Assembly (NCBI RefSeq): GCF_964355755.1
Contig: NC_092679.1
Span: 14,190,932-14,254,931, forward strand
Direction: 5' to 3'
From: Antedon mediterranea
Taxonomy: Eukaryota; Echinodermata; Crinoidea; Comatulida; Antedonidae
DNA: 64,000 bases
Each line of letters begins with the position of its first letter. Within the stretch, counting starts at the first letter, position 1. The notes beneath the pieces were generated by a model. That model was not told the DNA's origin. It saw only the letters and a program-made list of their open reading frames with translations, and made no database searches. Positions 42,101-48,647 of the stretch are shown one piece after another. Position numbers and translations under genes: made by a program.

Positions 42101-42842
42101 TCCATGCTATAAAACTTGGCACTTGGTATACAGTTAGTAAAGTACCTACTGTTCAACATTAATTTAGAATTTAAAATATAATGGCAGATCCAAGAAAATT
42201 AAATACAACAGATAGGACTTGCGTTACTACTTTAGTTAGGCCTTGTCTCCCTACAGTAATAAAGTTTATTCAGGTCAAACTGTTTTGGGCGGTTTGGGTG
42301 TGGTTCAATTACTCAGTTAAGTGTTGCATTTTTATGCCCTGGCTGGGCCCTGTCTGTCTATTTGAAAAACCTGGATCCATCCACCCATGTGATACTATTT
42401 TGTCATAATTGCTTTGGGAAGATACCATTAATTTGTATCCACGATTTATAACGCACAGAGCCTTTTGTGTCTGGCTATAGTGTAGTAATAGCGTAATTGC
42501 CATGGTAATAATAAACTTACCTGTACAGACACCAGCTCTGTTATCGACATCAAGTGGCAGGACATCTCCGATATTTTGCTCAACTTTACAATCTAACCCA
42601 TATTCGCAAACACCATATATTCCCCATACACCGCCACATTTCTCCCCTTCAACTTTAGCACAAACGAAACAACAATCACATTCATCAAGAACCACGTCCC
42701 CTTTGCAGAAGGGCTGCACACATTCTTGTGGTGAGCAGGTCTCACAGTCCCGTACCTGCAGCCCAGAAGTTAGCTCCGATACCAGGCTTAAACAGATGGC
42801 CAACAAAACAAAATCGAAACTGTAAATCTCCTTGTAATACAT
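78..42842 (-). CDS. CRIM1: CRIM1-like transmembrane VWC/antistasin/IGFBP protein (3' end beyond window)
   Basis: Twelve exons joined in one frame: 42842-42521, 24642-24589, 10945-10694, 9494-9374, 9068-8947, 7213-6884, 4200-3901, 3531-3322, 2464-2252, 1804-1595, 1178-993 and 125-78. All have AG acceptors and GT donors and compatible phases, giving about 789 residues before the window edge (human CRIM1 is about 1036). Order: signal peptide (about 1-27), IGFBP domain (about 33-106), cysteine-rich spacer repeats (about 127-290), VWC1-2, three antistasin-like units, VWC3-6, start of stalk. This order is specific to CRIM1 and not to chordin or kielin. Known role of the family: cell-surface protein that binds and tethers BMPs and other cystine-knot growth factors during secretion. 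All exon junctions are phase 1 except exon 4/5 (phase 2), typical of shuffled extracellular modules. The transmembrane helix and cytoplasmic tail must lie left of position 78. The start ATG at 42842 has A at -3 and leads straight into a hydrophobic signal sequence. Confidence 0.93.
838..862. repeat. TA dinucleotide microsatellite
   Basis: TTTATATATATATATATAT in CRIM1 intron 11. The rest of 126-992 shows no other feature. Confidence 0.85.
993..1178 (-). CDS. CRIM1: CRIM1 exon 11: VWC6
   Basis: Last VWC domain: GQHWTTDSCTLCVCQKGISV, LQCVDTVILPGQCCPSC. The open frame runs on to a stop near 961, but a strong GTGAGT donor follows CQQ, so the tail after it is intronic. Acceptor TTATTGTTTAACAG, 186 nt, phase 1-1. 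Confidence 0.92.
1595..1804 (-). CDS. CRIM1: CRIM1 exon 10: VWC5
   Basis: One VWC domain with FKWKKDDCTSCKCESGEVTC and VLRKGQCCPSCLE. Acceptor TTTTGTCACAG, donor GTCAGT, 210 nt, phase 1-1. Confidence 0.93.
2252..2464 (-). CDS. CRIM1: CRIM1 exon 9: VWC4
   Basis: One VWC domain with YVEGETWNINMCTNCVCHDG and CCPHCP. The first cysteine is in VCHSSNGHYY, upstream of the first methionine. Acceptor TTCTGTTATAG, donor GTAATC, 213 nt, phase 1-1. Confidence 0.93.
3322..3531 (-). CDS. CRIM1: CRIM1 exon 8: VWC3
   Basis: One VWC domain: SWHDGCRECYCHSGQEMC and VIRAGECCPTCP. The WHDGCRECYC core is very close to human CRIM1 VWC3. Acceptor TTTGTTATGTCAG, donor GTATGA, 210 nt, phase 1-1. Confidence 0.93.
3901..4200 (-). 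CDS. CRIM1: CRIM1 exon 7: three antistasin-like units
   Basis: Three repeats of the form C-x4-C-x3-C-x2-GF-x6-GC-x2-C-x-C: CSLFCPFGFSKDDNGC, CSKYCIYGFQEDRWGC and CDLQCTNGFKKNDRGC. Human CRIM1 has four, so one is missing or sits in an exon I did not find. Acceptor TTCCTATTTCAG, donor GTAATT, 300 nt, phase 1-1. Confidence 0.92.
4201..6883 (-). other. CRIM1 intron 6
   Basis: About 2.7 kb of AT-rich sequence. Two stretches, near 5770-5900 and 6160-6260, are diverged direct copies of each other (shared words such as CAGATAAGGGTA and AGTGCCAATCAAA). A possible fourth antistasin exon was looked for here and not found. Confidence 0.6.
6884..7213 (-). CDS. CRIM1: CRIM1 exon 6: VWC1 and VWC2
   Basis: Two VWC domains in one exon. 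The first has EMWHPEICRMCECWNGVSRC and is truncated at its C-terminal half compared with the second, which has WDHDDCTTCRCVDGKSRC and ends VPGICCPVCDG. The first lacks the CCPxC ending, running from GCQDSSAPP straight into ALCVIGGNMY. Acceptor TATTCTGTATTAG, donor GTAATT, 330 nt, phase 1-1. Confidence 0.92.
7214..8946 (-). other. CRIM1 intron 5 with a LINE-type tail
   Basis: AT-rich intron. Its left part shows nothing recognisable. Near 8510-8652 it holds a retroelement-like 3' end ending in an A-run. Confidence 0.5.
8518..8652 (+). repeat. Retroelement 3' tail (LINE-like) with poly-A
   Basis: GCCACAGATTAAAAGC and GCTTGCTTGTGGTTACC can form the stem common near CR1/L2-type 3' ends. It is followed by an AT-rich stretch, AAAATAAAAAG and a run of 13 A. 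Family assignment is inference. Confidence 0.4.
8947..9068 (-). CDS. CRIM1: CRIM1 exon 5: cysteine-rich spacer repeat
   Basis: Encodes CECALELCVTPTCDPDYE and ENCCPVYKC, a VWC-like half repeat preceding VWC1. Acceptor TTTTCTGTAG, donor GTAAGT, 122 nt. It is too short to stand out as an open reading frame and was placed by frame, splice sites and the cysteine pattern. Confidence 0.9.
9374..9494 (-). CDS. CRIM1: CRIM1 exon 4: cysteine-rich spacer repeat
   Basis: Encodes DCSNVECPPSLPSLCPVN followed by DGCCRLPN, the second half-repeat of the spacer region. Acceptor ACCATATTTAG, donor GTAAGC. It enters in phase 1 and leaves in phase 2, the only non-phase-1 junction in the gene. Confidence 0.9.
9495..10693 (-). 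other. CRIM1 intron 3
   Basis: About 1.2 kb of AT-rich intron with no recognisable element. Confidence 0.5.
10694..10945 (-). CDS. CRIM1: CRIM1 exon 3: cysteine-rich spacer repeats
   Basis: Encodes TDCTNIKCVVVDIQCPND and then two CC-containing repeats with CCAATPTCRC and GDGRPGTCCDNYQC. The GxGxPGxCCDxxxC motif is characteristic of the region between the IGFBP domain and VWC1 in CRIM1. Acceptor TTGTTTACAG, donor GTGAGT, phase 1-1, 252 nt. Confidence 0.9.
11365..11397. repeat. 14-bp perfect palindrome
   Basis: ACAAATTATCATAT at 11365-11378 and its exact reverse complement at 11384-11397, with a 5-nt spacer. Confidence 0.8.
12990..13093. repeat. Tandem duplication, 52-bp unit
   Basis: Two almost identical units starting with GTGAACAGGGCACTGTTCAA. 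Each unit itself contains the short palindrome GAACAGGGCACTGTTC. The near identity indicates a recent duplication. Confidence 0.85.
13374..13540. repeat. Degenerate minisatellite
   Basis: Irregular repetition of GATGAGGGATAAATGGCTA, ACTGGCA and GGATAAATGGCTA words over about 165 bp. Units vary in length. Confidence 0.5.
17945..18000 (-). repeat. Possible LINE 3' tail (minus orientation)
   Basis: CATTCAATTCAATTGTTAAC followed by ATTTATTTCTTTC. On the minus strand this reads as AATAAAT followed by TTGAAT repeats, the same style of tail seen at 40228-40270 and 58500-58537. Confidence 0.35.
18941..19124. repeat. Tandem duplication, 92-bp unit
   Basis: Two copies (18941-19032 and 19033-19124) starting TGCTACAGTTGCTATAG and ending AATAAACAATATTA. 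They differ by about one base plus a T-run change, so the duplication is recent. Confidence 0.9.
19300..19910 (-). mobile_element. Non-LTR retrotransposon fragment (C-terminal reverse transcriptase)
   Basis: An open stretch at 19907-19470 contains SVWSYCITAWGG, DRMTRKVERMVG and VDDVYHNCVLSKF, the pattern found downstream of the catalytic palm in jockey/CR1-type reverse transcriptases. The YxDD-bearing palm and everything upstream are absent, so it is a dead 5'-truncated copy. On its 3' side (towards 19300) the minus strand reads AATAAAATTTGAATC then TTTGAAATC-like words, a LINE-style 3' tail. It lies inside CRIM1 intron 2 in the same orientation as the gene. Confidence 0.65.
20004..20149. mobile_element. 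146-bp insert with 13-bp target duplication and hammerhead-like core
   Basis: The insert is flanked by identical 13-mers AAATACAATAGGC at 19991-20003 and 20150-20162. Inside, GTATATTGAAAATTTTC (20035 on) pairs with GAACATTTTCAATATAC (ending 20149) as a long stem with one mismatch. Between the arms is CTGAAGA (20061-20067), a 6-bp stem CTGTCC/GGACAG and GAAAC (20088-20092), the core layout of hammerhead ribozymes. Penelope-like elements are known to carry such ribozymes in their ends and to make variable-length duplications. A bulged G at the base of stem II departs from consensus. Confidence 0.5.
23151..23410. repeat. Diverged direct duplication of about 100 bp
   Basis: 23151-23252 and 23309-23410 share TACACTTGGGATTTACTACC (G/A variant in the second), ATTACAATTAAATGAATTG and AAGATTATCTT words in the same order and orientation. 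Confidence 0.75.
23655..23683. repeat. Palindrome, 14-bp arms, family CATGGAGAAATA
   Basis: ATCATGGAGAAATA, one T, then its exact reverse complement. The same core recurs at 43630-43656. Confidence 0.85.
24589..24642 (-). CDS. CRIM1: CRIM1 exon 2: 54-nt linker exon
   Basis: Encodes GSPNPTDSVPPPALFDSS, a Pro/Ser-rich linker without cysteines. Acceptor TTGTATTTTACAG and donor GTATGT flank it, phases are 1-1, and it joins exon 1 to exon 3 without breaking the frame. It sits isolated between two giant introns. It could be optional, because skipping it keeps the frame. Confidence 0.78.
28817..29470. mobile_element. Harbinger-like MITE
   Basis: Terminal inverted repeats GACCCCATTTACACTT at the left and AGTGTAAATGGGGTC at the right, flanked by TTA on both sides (28814-28816 and 29471-29473). 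A 3-bp TTA duplication is characteristic of PIF/Harbinger elements. Sub-terminal GGCCGGCCCTGG words repeat at both ends. The inside codes for nothing recognisable, so it is non-autonomous. Confidence 0.75.
30600..30720 (+). repeat. Retroelement or retrocopy 3' end with A22 tail
   Basis: AATAAA in GATTGAATAAAGTTCAC, then a run of 22 A starting at 30699. This is the hallmark of a reverse-transcribed polyadenylated RNA. No coding sequence is recognisable upstream, so the parent is unknown. Confidence 0.5.
31308..32624. mobile_element. Non-autonomous DNA transposon, CAGGGGCGGATC ends
   Basis: Left end CAGGGGCGGATCCAGGA, right end (reverse complement) CAGTGGCGGATCTAGC, flanked by ATCTT on both sides (31303-31307 and 32625-32629). 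Length 1317 bp. An open stretch at 31349-31666 reads through GC-rich sub-terminal repeats and has no recognisable domain. Near the right end two segments (about 32300-32345 and 32420-32475) are imperfect duplicates (ACAAAGGATG followed by a GCGA/ACCAAGCT-like segment). A reverse-oriented fragment of the same family lies at 63394-63767. Confidence 0.8.
37642..37967. mobile_element. 326-bp MITE
   Basis: Left end GGCCCTGTTTAGACC with ATGGCGTTAGACCG; right end read on the minus strand is GGCCATGTTCAGACC with CATGGCGTTAGATCG. About 24 of 29 terminal positions agree. The target duplication is unclear. No coding capacity. Confidence 0.7.
38346..38394. repeat. Short tandem repeat, about 16-bp unit
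   Basis: Three units of ACACATATTACCA. Confidence 0.8.
40228..40270 (-). repeat. LINE 3' tail (minus orientation)
   Basis: TTCAATTCAATTCAATTC followed by AAAGTAACATTTATTTTC. On the minus strand this is GAAAATAAATGTTACTTT then TTGAA repeats, a typical non-LTR retrotransposon terminus. The A/T-rich stretch to about 40540 may be its body. Confidence 0.5.
40655..41280. mobile_element. Inner element of the nest, TTAA-flanked MITE
   Basis: TTAA at 40651-40654 and 41281-41284. Left end AGACCCCTTCCCTGC, right end on the minus strand AGCCCCATTCCCTACG. A fragment of the same family (GTTTGTGACC to GTAGGGAAATTG) is recognisable at 32644-32690 beside another element. Confidence 0.7.
42521..42842 (-). 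CDS. CRIM1: CRIM1 exon 1: signal peptide and IGFBP domain
   Basis: Encodes MYYKEIYSFDFVLLAICL, a short N-region and hydrophobic core typical of a signal peptide, then the cysteine-rich IGFBP-type domain with CGGVWGIYGVCEYGLDC, the conserved second half. The CGCC core usual in IGFBP domains reads CDCC here. Donor GTAAGT at 42520-42515. The frame is open upstream to 42962, but the Met at 42842 directly precedes the signal sequence and is preferred. Confidence 0.93.
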
Positions 42843-43629
42843 CGTGATTGTCAATCTCGTAAAATTACACAATAATCCATAAATTGCGAAACTTTCCCTC
42901 AAGTAACGGAATCTGTAGAAATTGACAACTTCACGCCTCAATGCTATGGAATAGGCCGACACGCATGCATAAGAAATTCTCTACTTGTCCCGTCAAACGT
43001 GATTTTACCAGGTGTGAATAAAAAGCTCAATGAATACAGCGAATCAAACAAAGACACTGAAAAATGAAACTTTAATAAGTGACATTATGTTACTTGGCAA
43101 CAGTCTCTATCGAAATGATTTGATATAATCCTAATCGTCAAGTTTATATTCCTAAATCAAGGTTCTTCTGGCAAAACGATCGAACTTATTTACATCATGA
43201 AGGCACGCGATATGAAAATCAAGAATGTCAAAGCTCACCGGTATCAACATCTCGTTAGTACAGCCCCCTTTTACAATAAAGAACGTGACACATTCTCTGA
43301 CAAATCTGATTGGCTAAAATGTGTCTGCTTAAGAATTATGATTGGATATAAGTCGGCTACGATCATTCATTAAGCAATGTCTTCAATCAATCAAAGATGA
43401 GATATCGCTCTTCTATCGAATTTTATTCATCCCTCTTTTTGTTTCTTTTTACCATTTTTCTTATTAATATTTAGTTTCATTTAAATTGTAATCTGTATTT
43501 AATTAAGAAAAACGTATTGTTTAAAATTCGTTTTGTAATTTTACCAAAATATAGACTCGATCCGCATTCGGTGTTCTTCAGTACAATCAATGTATATTTT
43601 AGACCTAATGACGCAATGCTATGTAACTG

Positions 43630-43656
43630 CATGGAGAAATAACTTATTTCTCCATG
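43630..43656. repeat. Palindrome, 12-bp arms, family CATGGAGAAATA
   Basis: CATGGAGAAATA, spacer ACT, exact reverse complement. Same sequence as the centre of the palindrome at 23655-23683. Confidence 0.85.
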
Positions 43657-44041
43657 GTAACTGAAAGGTAGGCCTTATTCTTACAAAATATAACTCATTT
43701 AATAAAACTCCTTATCCTCTTCCCTTGATGCGTCAATCATTCCCATCATTCATTATGTCTATGATGCCTCGGATTAGCCATACCTATGGAAAAGCCCCGT
43801 TGTCTAAAAGCGTGATAGAGTGTCTCATGAACATTTTTTCTCCATGTATCTGCACATTTTTAATAGGAAAAATCGAATCATTGGGGCGACCCTCACAGAG
43901 TCTGATGCTAAGCAGCTTTGCACATAAAAGCTGAAAGAAAGCAATACGAAAACACGCAAAATAAATAAAGAAAAGACACAATAAAAAAAATACATAGACC
44001 TTCATGTTAAAATTACAAAAATAATTTTAATTTAATATCAA

Positions 44042-44461
44042 ACCATTCATTACTTTTGTAATGTGTCGATAAAAAGGTAATCGTGTATGAGGGCGCAATT
44101 CAAATTTAATTGCTTATCAAAGAATAAGTATTTAAGTTAAAGACTTAACTACGAATCAATCGGTTATAAGAAGCGCTTCAAAATGTAGTTGTTTCTTTAT
44201 TTTCGTATTAGTATGTAGGCTTATTAAACGCACTTTTACCATTCATTAAACTTTTGTAATTATGATTAAACAAATTGCCGATAAAAAAAGTAATCGTGTA
44301 TGAGGGCGCAATTCAAATTTAATTGCTTATCAAAGAATAAGTATTTCAGTAAAGACTTAACTACGAATCGGTTATAAGAAGCGCTTTAAAATGTAGTTAT
44401 TTTTTAAAATTTTGGTATTAGTATGTAAGGTTATTGAACGCACTTTTATTTTAATTTAAAT
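44042..44461. repeat. Tandem duplication, about 210-bp unit
   Basis: Two units sharing GTAATCGTGTATGAGGGCGC, TTTAATTGCTTATCAAAG and TAAGAAGCGCTT in order. Copy 1 is about 44042-44238 and copy 2 about 44239-44461. Differences are mostly small indels. Confidence 0.85.
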
Positions 44462-44977
44462 GTTAACCGGCATGGACCACCCTCGTTAATTATTGTTGAA
44501 ATAGATAAATAAATAATTTTCCATCCATTTGTTATTTAAATAAATAAAATTGAATGTATAGGAGGCCATACGCCTCCCATCACGTATGACAGTTTAGAAA
44601 GTAACAGTGTTCTTTACGCAAAAAAGAAAAAGATCACTTATATATCGAGTTTGTTTGAGTAATGTTACAATATTTTGTACATAGCACACTCAAAATTATG
44701 ATATATTATATCATATGACAGCCAAACATGACGTGGTACGTGCACGTAGATTTCTTTCACCAGCTATGCGACAGGATTTTTTTTTTATCATTATTTACTT
44801 ATTTTAAAAATGTTTTTAAACCATATCACACCCCCCCCCCCCCCAAAAAAAAACGATCCTCAAATAATCGCCTCCCTCGAATAAAAAGGGCGTTTGTTCG
44901 AATATTAAATAATTCCCAATGATTTTATAAACAATTTTGTTTGCGCCCTCTAGGGGGAGTAAACTACATTGTTCCAC

Positions 44978-45300
44978 CAAAGAACTTATAACACAAGAAT
45001 CTCCTGTTCGTCCGAAGCGCGTAACAATTTCGAAAGGCATTGTGGGATAGAATAGAGCTATGGGTGGCGCCATTGTGAGCCATGGAGTAGGGCGCCCGCA
45101 TCAAATTAGAAAGTCAAAATCATAGAGGGGATCTGCTAATACTCTAGAGGGGTAGAGTAATTGACTTCCTAGTTTGGAGGGGGCGCTGCTCCATGCTGTG
45201 AAATGGCGTCGCCCAGTTTGACCTTTTAACCCTGTACTTCCGATACTGTGTTTTGAATGCAAATTGAAGAACAGGAGATTCTTGTGTTATAAGTTCTTTG
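44978..45300. mobile_element. 323-bp MITE with perfect 32-bp terminal inverted repeats
   Basis: CAAAGAACTTATAACACAAG plus 12 further bases at the left is exactly mirrored at the right end. GTTCCAC flanks both sides (44971-44977 and 45301-45307). The perfect arms indicate a young insertion. It lies about 0.9 kb upstream of the ZDHHC start codon. The interior carries GGCATTGTGGGATAG. Confidence 0.85.
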
Positions 45301-45519
45301 GTTCCACCCATTTGTTTTTACACGAATCGGTCTATTTGTTTTGGTCTGCTTGCTGCGGGATCACAGAGAGGGCCTAACTAGAGCCTTAAAAATTCCCCTG
45401 TTTTGTTAACAAATAAAATATCAGTTCACCTTAGTTAGGCCTAAAGTAAGTAATGCATACCCTTAGTTTAGTTACTAATATTAGCATTATTAACATTCGT
45501 TAACTTACTAGGATAAATG

Positions 45520-45740
45520 CCCAACTAGACCAGTGGCAGGGAGGGTAGGCCTAGCCTAGGCTAGGCGGAACTAGCGCCGGCTAGGCTAAGCCTAGCCTAG
45601 ATAGACTAGCCTAGTAGGTCCCTAGGCCCTAGCCCTAGAGTAACTAGGCCTATATAGCCTAGTACTAGTAGGCCTAGCTAGGGGCCAGGGATAGGCTTTA
45701 GTAGAAGGCATACTCTAGCCCCGGTGACTACTACTAGGCC
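45520..45740. repeat. CTAGGCCTAG-rich low-complexity tract
   Basis: Dense overlapping CCTAG, GGCCTAG and AGGCTAGG words over about 200 bp, including GGCCTAGCCTAGGCTAGG. It is strongly self-complementary. TAGGCCTA-type words are scattered elsewhere but peak here. Confidence 0.8.
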
Positions 45741-45827
45741 ATACATAGCCTCTTTAGGCTAGAATTGTATGTTTTTTTTACAATTACGACAAATAAGTGT
45801 GTCTGTCATACATTGGATCATCGAGAG

Positions 45828-46010
45828 ATAAGGTTTATCGCAAATAGCTTGAATTGATGAAGAATGTCATTTCACAATGCATGATGGAAGGGTTTGGTAG
45901 CAAACGTCACAATATATATGTACAAACAACAAATCACGTATGCGTCGTGAAGTTTGCACCCAAACCCTTCCCATAATGCGTCGCGCTCGCTATTTGCCAT
46001 AAACCTTATT
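45828..46010. mobile_element. 183-bp MITE-like inverted repeat
   Basis: ATAAGGTTTATCGCAAATAG at the left pairs with TATTTGCCATAAACCTTAT at the right (one mismatch). The complementarity continues inward, with GGAAGGGTTTGG against CCAAACCCTTCC. It ends about 80 bp before the putative ZDHHC 5' UTR exon. Confidence 0.75.
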
Positions 46011-46072
46011 CCTGAAAATAACAACCCCACCCCCTCTATAGTCTATTCGTAACTTTATTACTATTTTAGTAT

Positions 46073-46088
46073 TTTTTTCCAACCACAG
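46073..46088 (+). other. Putative splice acceptor of the ZDHHC 5' UTR exon
   Basis: TTTTTTTCCAACCACAG is a good polypyrimidine tract and AG about 125 bp upstream of the start codon. It suggests at least one non-coding 5' exon, not located. Confidence 0.45.
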
Positions 46089-46212
46089 AAATATTCAGAT
46101 GCAATAGAAGAAATCAAAAGTTGATCCAAGTCGAATTGATCAAAAGTCCTACTGTATTCTCTCACAAAGCACAGTACAATTTATTGAAGAAAGTGACTGC
46201 AACGAAGCAACT

Positions 46213-47094
46213 ATGACTAATAAATGGGCAATTTTTTCCTTTATGAACCTTGCAGCCCCAATATACTGTATAATAATGCAAGTGGTAGTTGGATCAGTAA
46301 CGTATTTTATGTGCATCCCGACTATTTATCGGAATGATGATCAAACACAGTTCTGGCATCGTGCATGCTTTCTTATTTTCTTCATTGGTCTGGTAGTTAA
46401 TTATATTCTGTGTTTTGTGACCAGGTCTACACTTAAAAGAAACCAAGTCATCCAACCGACTAAGAGAGATGACAGTTCAGCAACAGTACTTCCAATGTAT
46501 TCAAGCGAATCGATGAAAGAATGGACCTACTGCACTCTGTGTCGACTGGATTCCCCACCTCGTTGCTATCATTGCCCGATTTGCAATGAATGTGTCTTAA
46601 AACGCATCTCGCATTGTTTCTTTGTTGGAAGATGTATAGGTCATTTCAATCATAGATACTATATCTCATTTCTTATCTATACAGTCATTGTAGCCTTTTA
46701 CAGCTTAATCCTGTACCTTAACTACTTACACGATGATTTTGGCTCTCCTTTTTCTCTTAATATCATCAGCTTTTTGTATCCTATCGCTTTAGGCCAGTTC
46801 TTTCTTGGTAAAACACCACTGGACTCTTTACTGCTGTTGACGCTAACATACCAGTGTTTGATGTACACTGTTGGCTGTACATTCCTGTTCTTTCAAGCTT
46901 GGTTCCAGCTTACAAATGGACAGACACCTCATGAAACCCATAATAAAATTTCTATCTACAAGTATACTATGAAAGAGAACATTCAAATTGTATTCGGACG
47001 GAAGTGGCTACTTGCTCTCATTCTTCCATGGCCAACGGCATTACCAAAAGACGGTATTACATGGGAAGTGAGCAATTTTACCAAAAATCTATAA
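46213..47094 (+). CDS. ZDHHC24-like palmitoyltransferase family protein with ISHC in place of DHHC
   Basis: 293 residues in one uninterrupted exon. Membrane segments at about 12-36, 50-70, 151-171 and 203-231. Between them is the zinc-rich domain: C107, C110, H120-C121, C124, C127, H134-C135, C141, then IGHFNHRYY. GRC with the non-canonical residues after the DHHC cysteine is typical of ZDHHC24, as is the end NIQIVFGRKWLLALILPWP with LPKDG. The family transfers palmitate to protein cysteines through the DHHC cysteine. Here the motif is ISHC (132-135): the zinc-binding His and acceptor Cys135 remain, but the Asp and first His of the catalytic triad are missing. The TTxE motif is also weak (TPHE). 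The enzyme may be inactive or altered. The start ATG has A at -3. Confidence 0.85.
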   Translation: MTNKWAIFSFMNLAAPIYCIIMQVVVGSVTYFMCIPTIYRNDDQTQFWHRACFLIFFIGLVVNYILCFVTRSTLKRNQVIQPTKRDDSSATVLPMYSSESMKEWTYCTLCRLDSPPRCYHCPICNECVLKRISHCFFVGRCIGHFNHRYYISFLIYTVIVAFYSLILYLNYLHDDFGSPFSLNIISFLYPIALGQFFLGKTPLDSLLLLTLTYQCLMYTVGCTFLFFQAWFQLTNGQTPHETHNKISIYKYTMKENIQIVFGRKWLLALILPWPTALPKDGITWEVSNFTKNL

Positions 47095-47389
47095 ACTTAC
47101 TGTAGCCATTGTGTAAACCGTCAACCTAGCAGGGTACATTTTATATTGTAATGCATGATTCTAAAAAATAACTTAAAAAATGAATTAACCAAAGGCTCTA
47201 AAACTGCACAATGACAGAATAGCAGATTAATTACTTAGTGTCAGATAAATTAAGAAATATACATTATATGGCTGACAACAGATAACAATATTTAATATTT
47301 CTATATCTACATGTGCAGTAAAATGTAGATCATGAATGAATCATCTGCATGGCCAGATGATTCATGTTTGTTACTTATAGGACAGTCTA

Positions 47390-47524
47390 AAGCTCTCTGT
47401 CTACACTATCAAGATTTGATGTGCCCATATAATATTAAATAATGGACATGATGATGTCATATTTGGGCATCTCATAGCCAACTATTTGGGTGCATCACAC
47501 TTTTTTTACAGTGTATACAGAGCG
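47390..47524. mobile_element. MITE family M1, copy 1
   Basis: Starts AAGCTCTCTGTCTACACT, contains GGACATGATGATGTCAT and ends AGTGTATACAGAGC. It lies in the probable 3' UTR of the ZDHHC gene. Diverged relative to the copy at 60620-60781. Confidence 0.7.
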
Positions 47525-48536
47525 TTATGGTACATAGTTGAATTAAGATCACTCAGTATAGTTAGCTATAGTTATTTAAACATTTTATTTATAAAAAAGA
47601 TATTTTCTGTTAATTAATTTTTATTTGCACAATATGGAACAATTTTTGTGTGCATATTATTCTACTCAAGTTAAATGTGTATTTGTATGTTATTCAGTAC
47701 TTGATTTGATACAAGTACTGTATCTGGTTTATATATAATATATATATATATACTGTATATATGACCATTGACATGAAATTGGTTTTCCTAACAGAACTAA
47801 CAATTACAGTAGTACTCTTTTGCATTTTTTAGCCAGATTGCCTTTTAACCAAGTCGTGACAGTGAAGTCTGGGTTTTTTTAAAAAAGCCCCATTCATGTT
47901 TTGGTTCAATACATTCCAGAAACACTGGTATATATATAATTAAGGACAGAAGAGCTTTAATTTAATCATGACACTTTTCCGTGTTTTAGTAAACAAGTTT
48001 GTGCAATTCTTGAACAATACCATGAGAAGGTAATTTTGAATTTTAAATAAACTATATGGAGAAGTACTATTTCTGACATACTATTAGTGTACAGACACGG
48101 TACTGTTGGCTTACAGGCTATTAAACCAGTATAATATTTTGGTGGTTGACCTATTTGATTTTTGGCTTTTCATAATGGACGCCACATATGTGGACCCCAA
48201 TAATATGGCCCATTTGAGCGCCACCACTGTACTTGATCCTGCTGGTGTTTTTATTTGCAGTTCACACATATGTATTGTTTGTAGTTATACTCTTTTATTG
48301 GATAATTATTATTGAGCTGGTTTTTGTATTTTTAGATAACCATTTTAGACAATTTGCTTAATTTTTACCATTTAAAAAAATTATTAATATATGTAACTAA
48401 CATTAACAACATATATTTTTAATTAAGTAATTATTAATTGTAATATATCACTTTTTTGTAGTACTTTTATATTTTTTGTATAATTTTCTGAATTACAAAT
48501 TGGTTATACTGTATAAAATTTATGCAAAGTTGTTTC

Positions 48537-48542
48537 AATAAA
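48537..48542 (+). promoter_or_regulatory. Candidate polyadenylation signal for the ZDHHC gene
   Basis: AATAAA followed by a GT-rich stretch (TGTTGTCATTTC), 1.44 kb after the stop codon. Another AATAAA lies near 48046, so the used site is uncertain. Confidence 0.35.
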
Positions 48543-48647
48543 TGTTGTCATTTCACACGTTCATTAACTGCTTACGAATTTTTAATAGAAATACCTTAGC
48601 AAATTATCTATTGTCGCATTGTCGATAGATTAGAAAGTATCGACTGT

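Larger units (their letters stand above)
24643..42520 (-). other. CRIM1 intron 1 (17.9 kb)
   Basis: Largest intron of the gene and the main transposon landing zone: Harbinger-like MITE (28817-29470), retroelement tail (to 30720), CAGG-ended element (31308-32624), MITE (37642-37967) and the nested elements (39902-42053). The intervals 24643-28816 and 32625-37641 are AT-rich and show no gene or classified element. Confidence 0.6.
42843..44977. other. Upstream region of CRIM1, intergenic
   Basis: Should contain the CRIM1 5' UTR and promoter; no unambiguous TATA or initiator was identified. It holds a palindrome (43630-43656), a tandem duplication (44042-44461) and a run of 15 C followed by A (44829-44852). 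Confidence 0.4.

Noticed and set aside
42843-42962. Upstream in-frame extension of CRIM1 exon 1
   Set aside because: The extra 40 residues would bury the signal peptide internally; the Met at 42842 gives a normal N-terminus.
43725-44005. Overlapping open frames on both strands near 43.7-44.0 kb
   Set aside because: No domain, no splice context and no cysteine or repeat pattern; chance frames or very old repeat.
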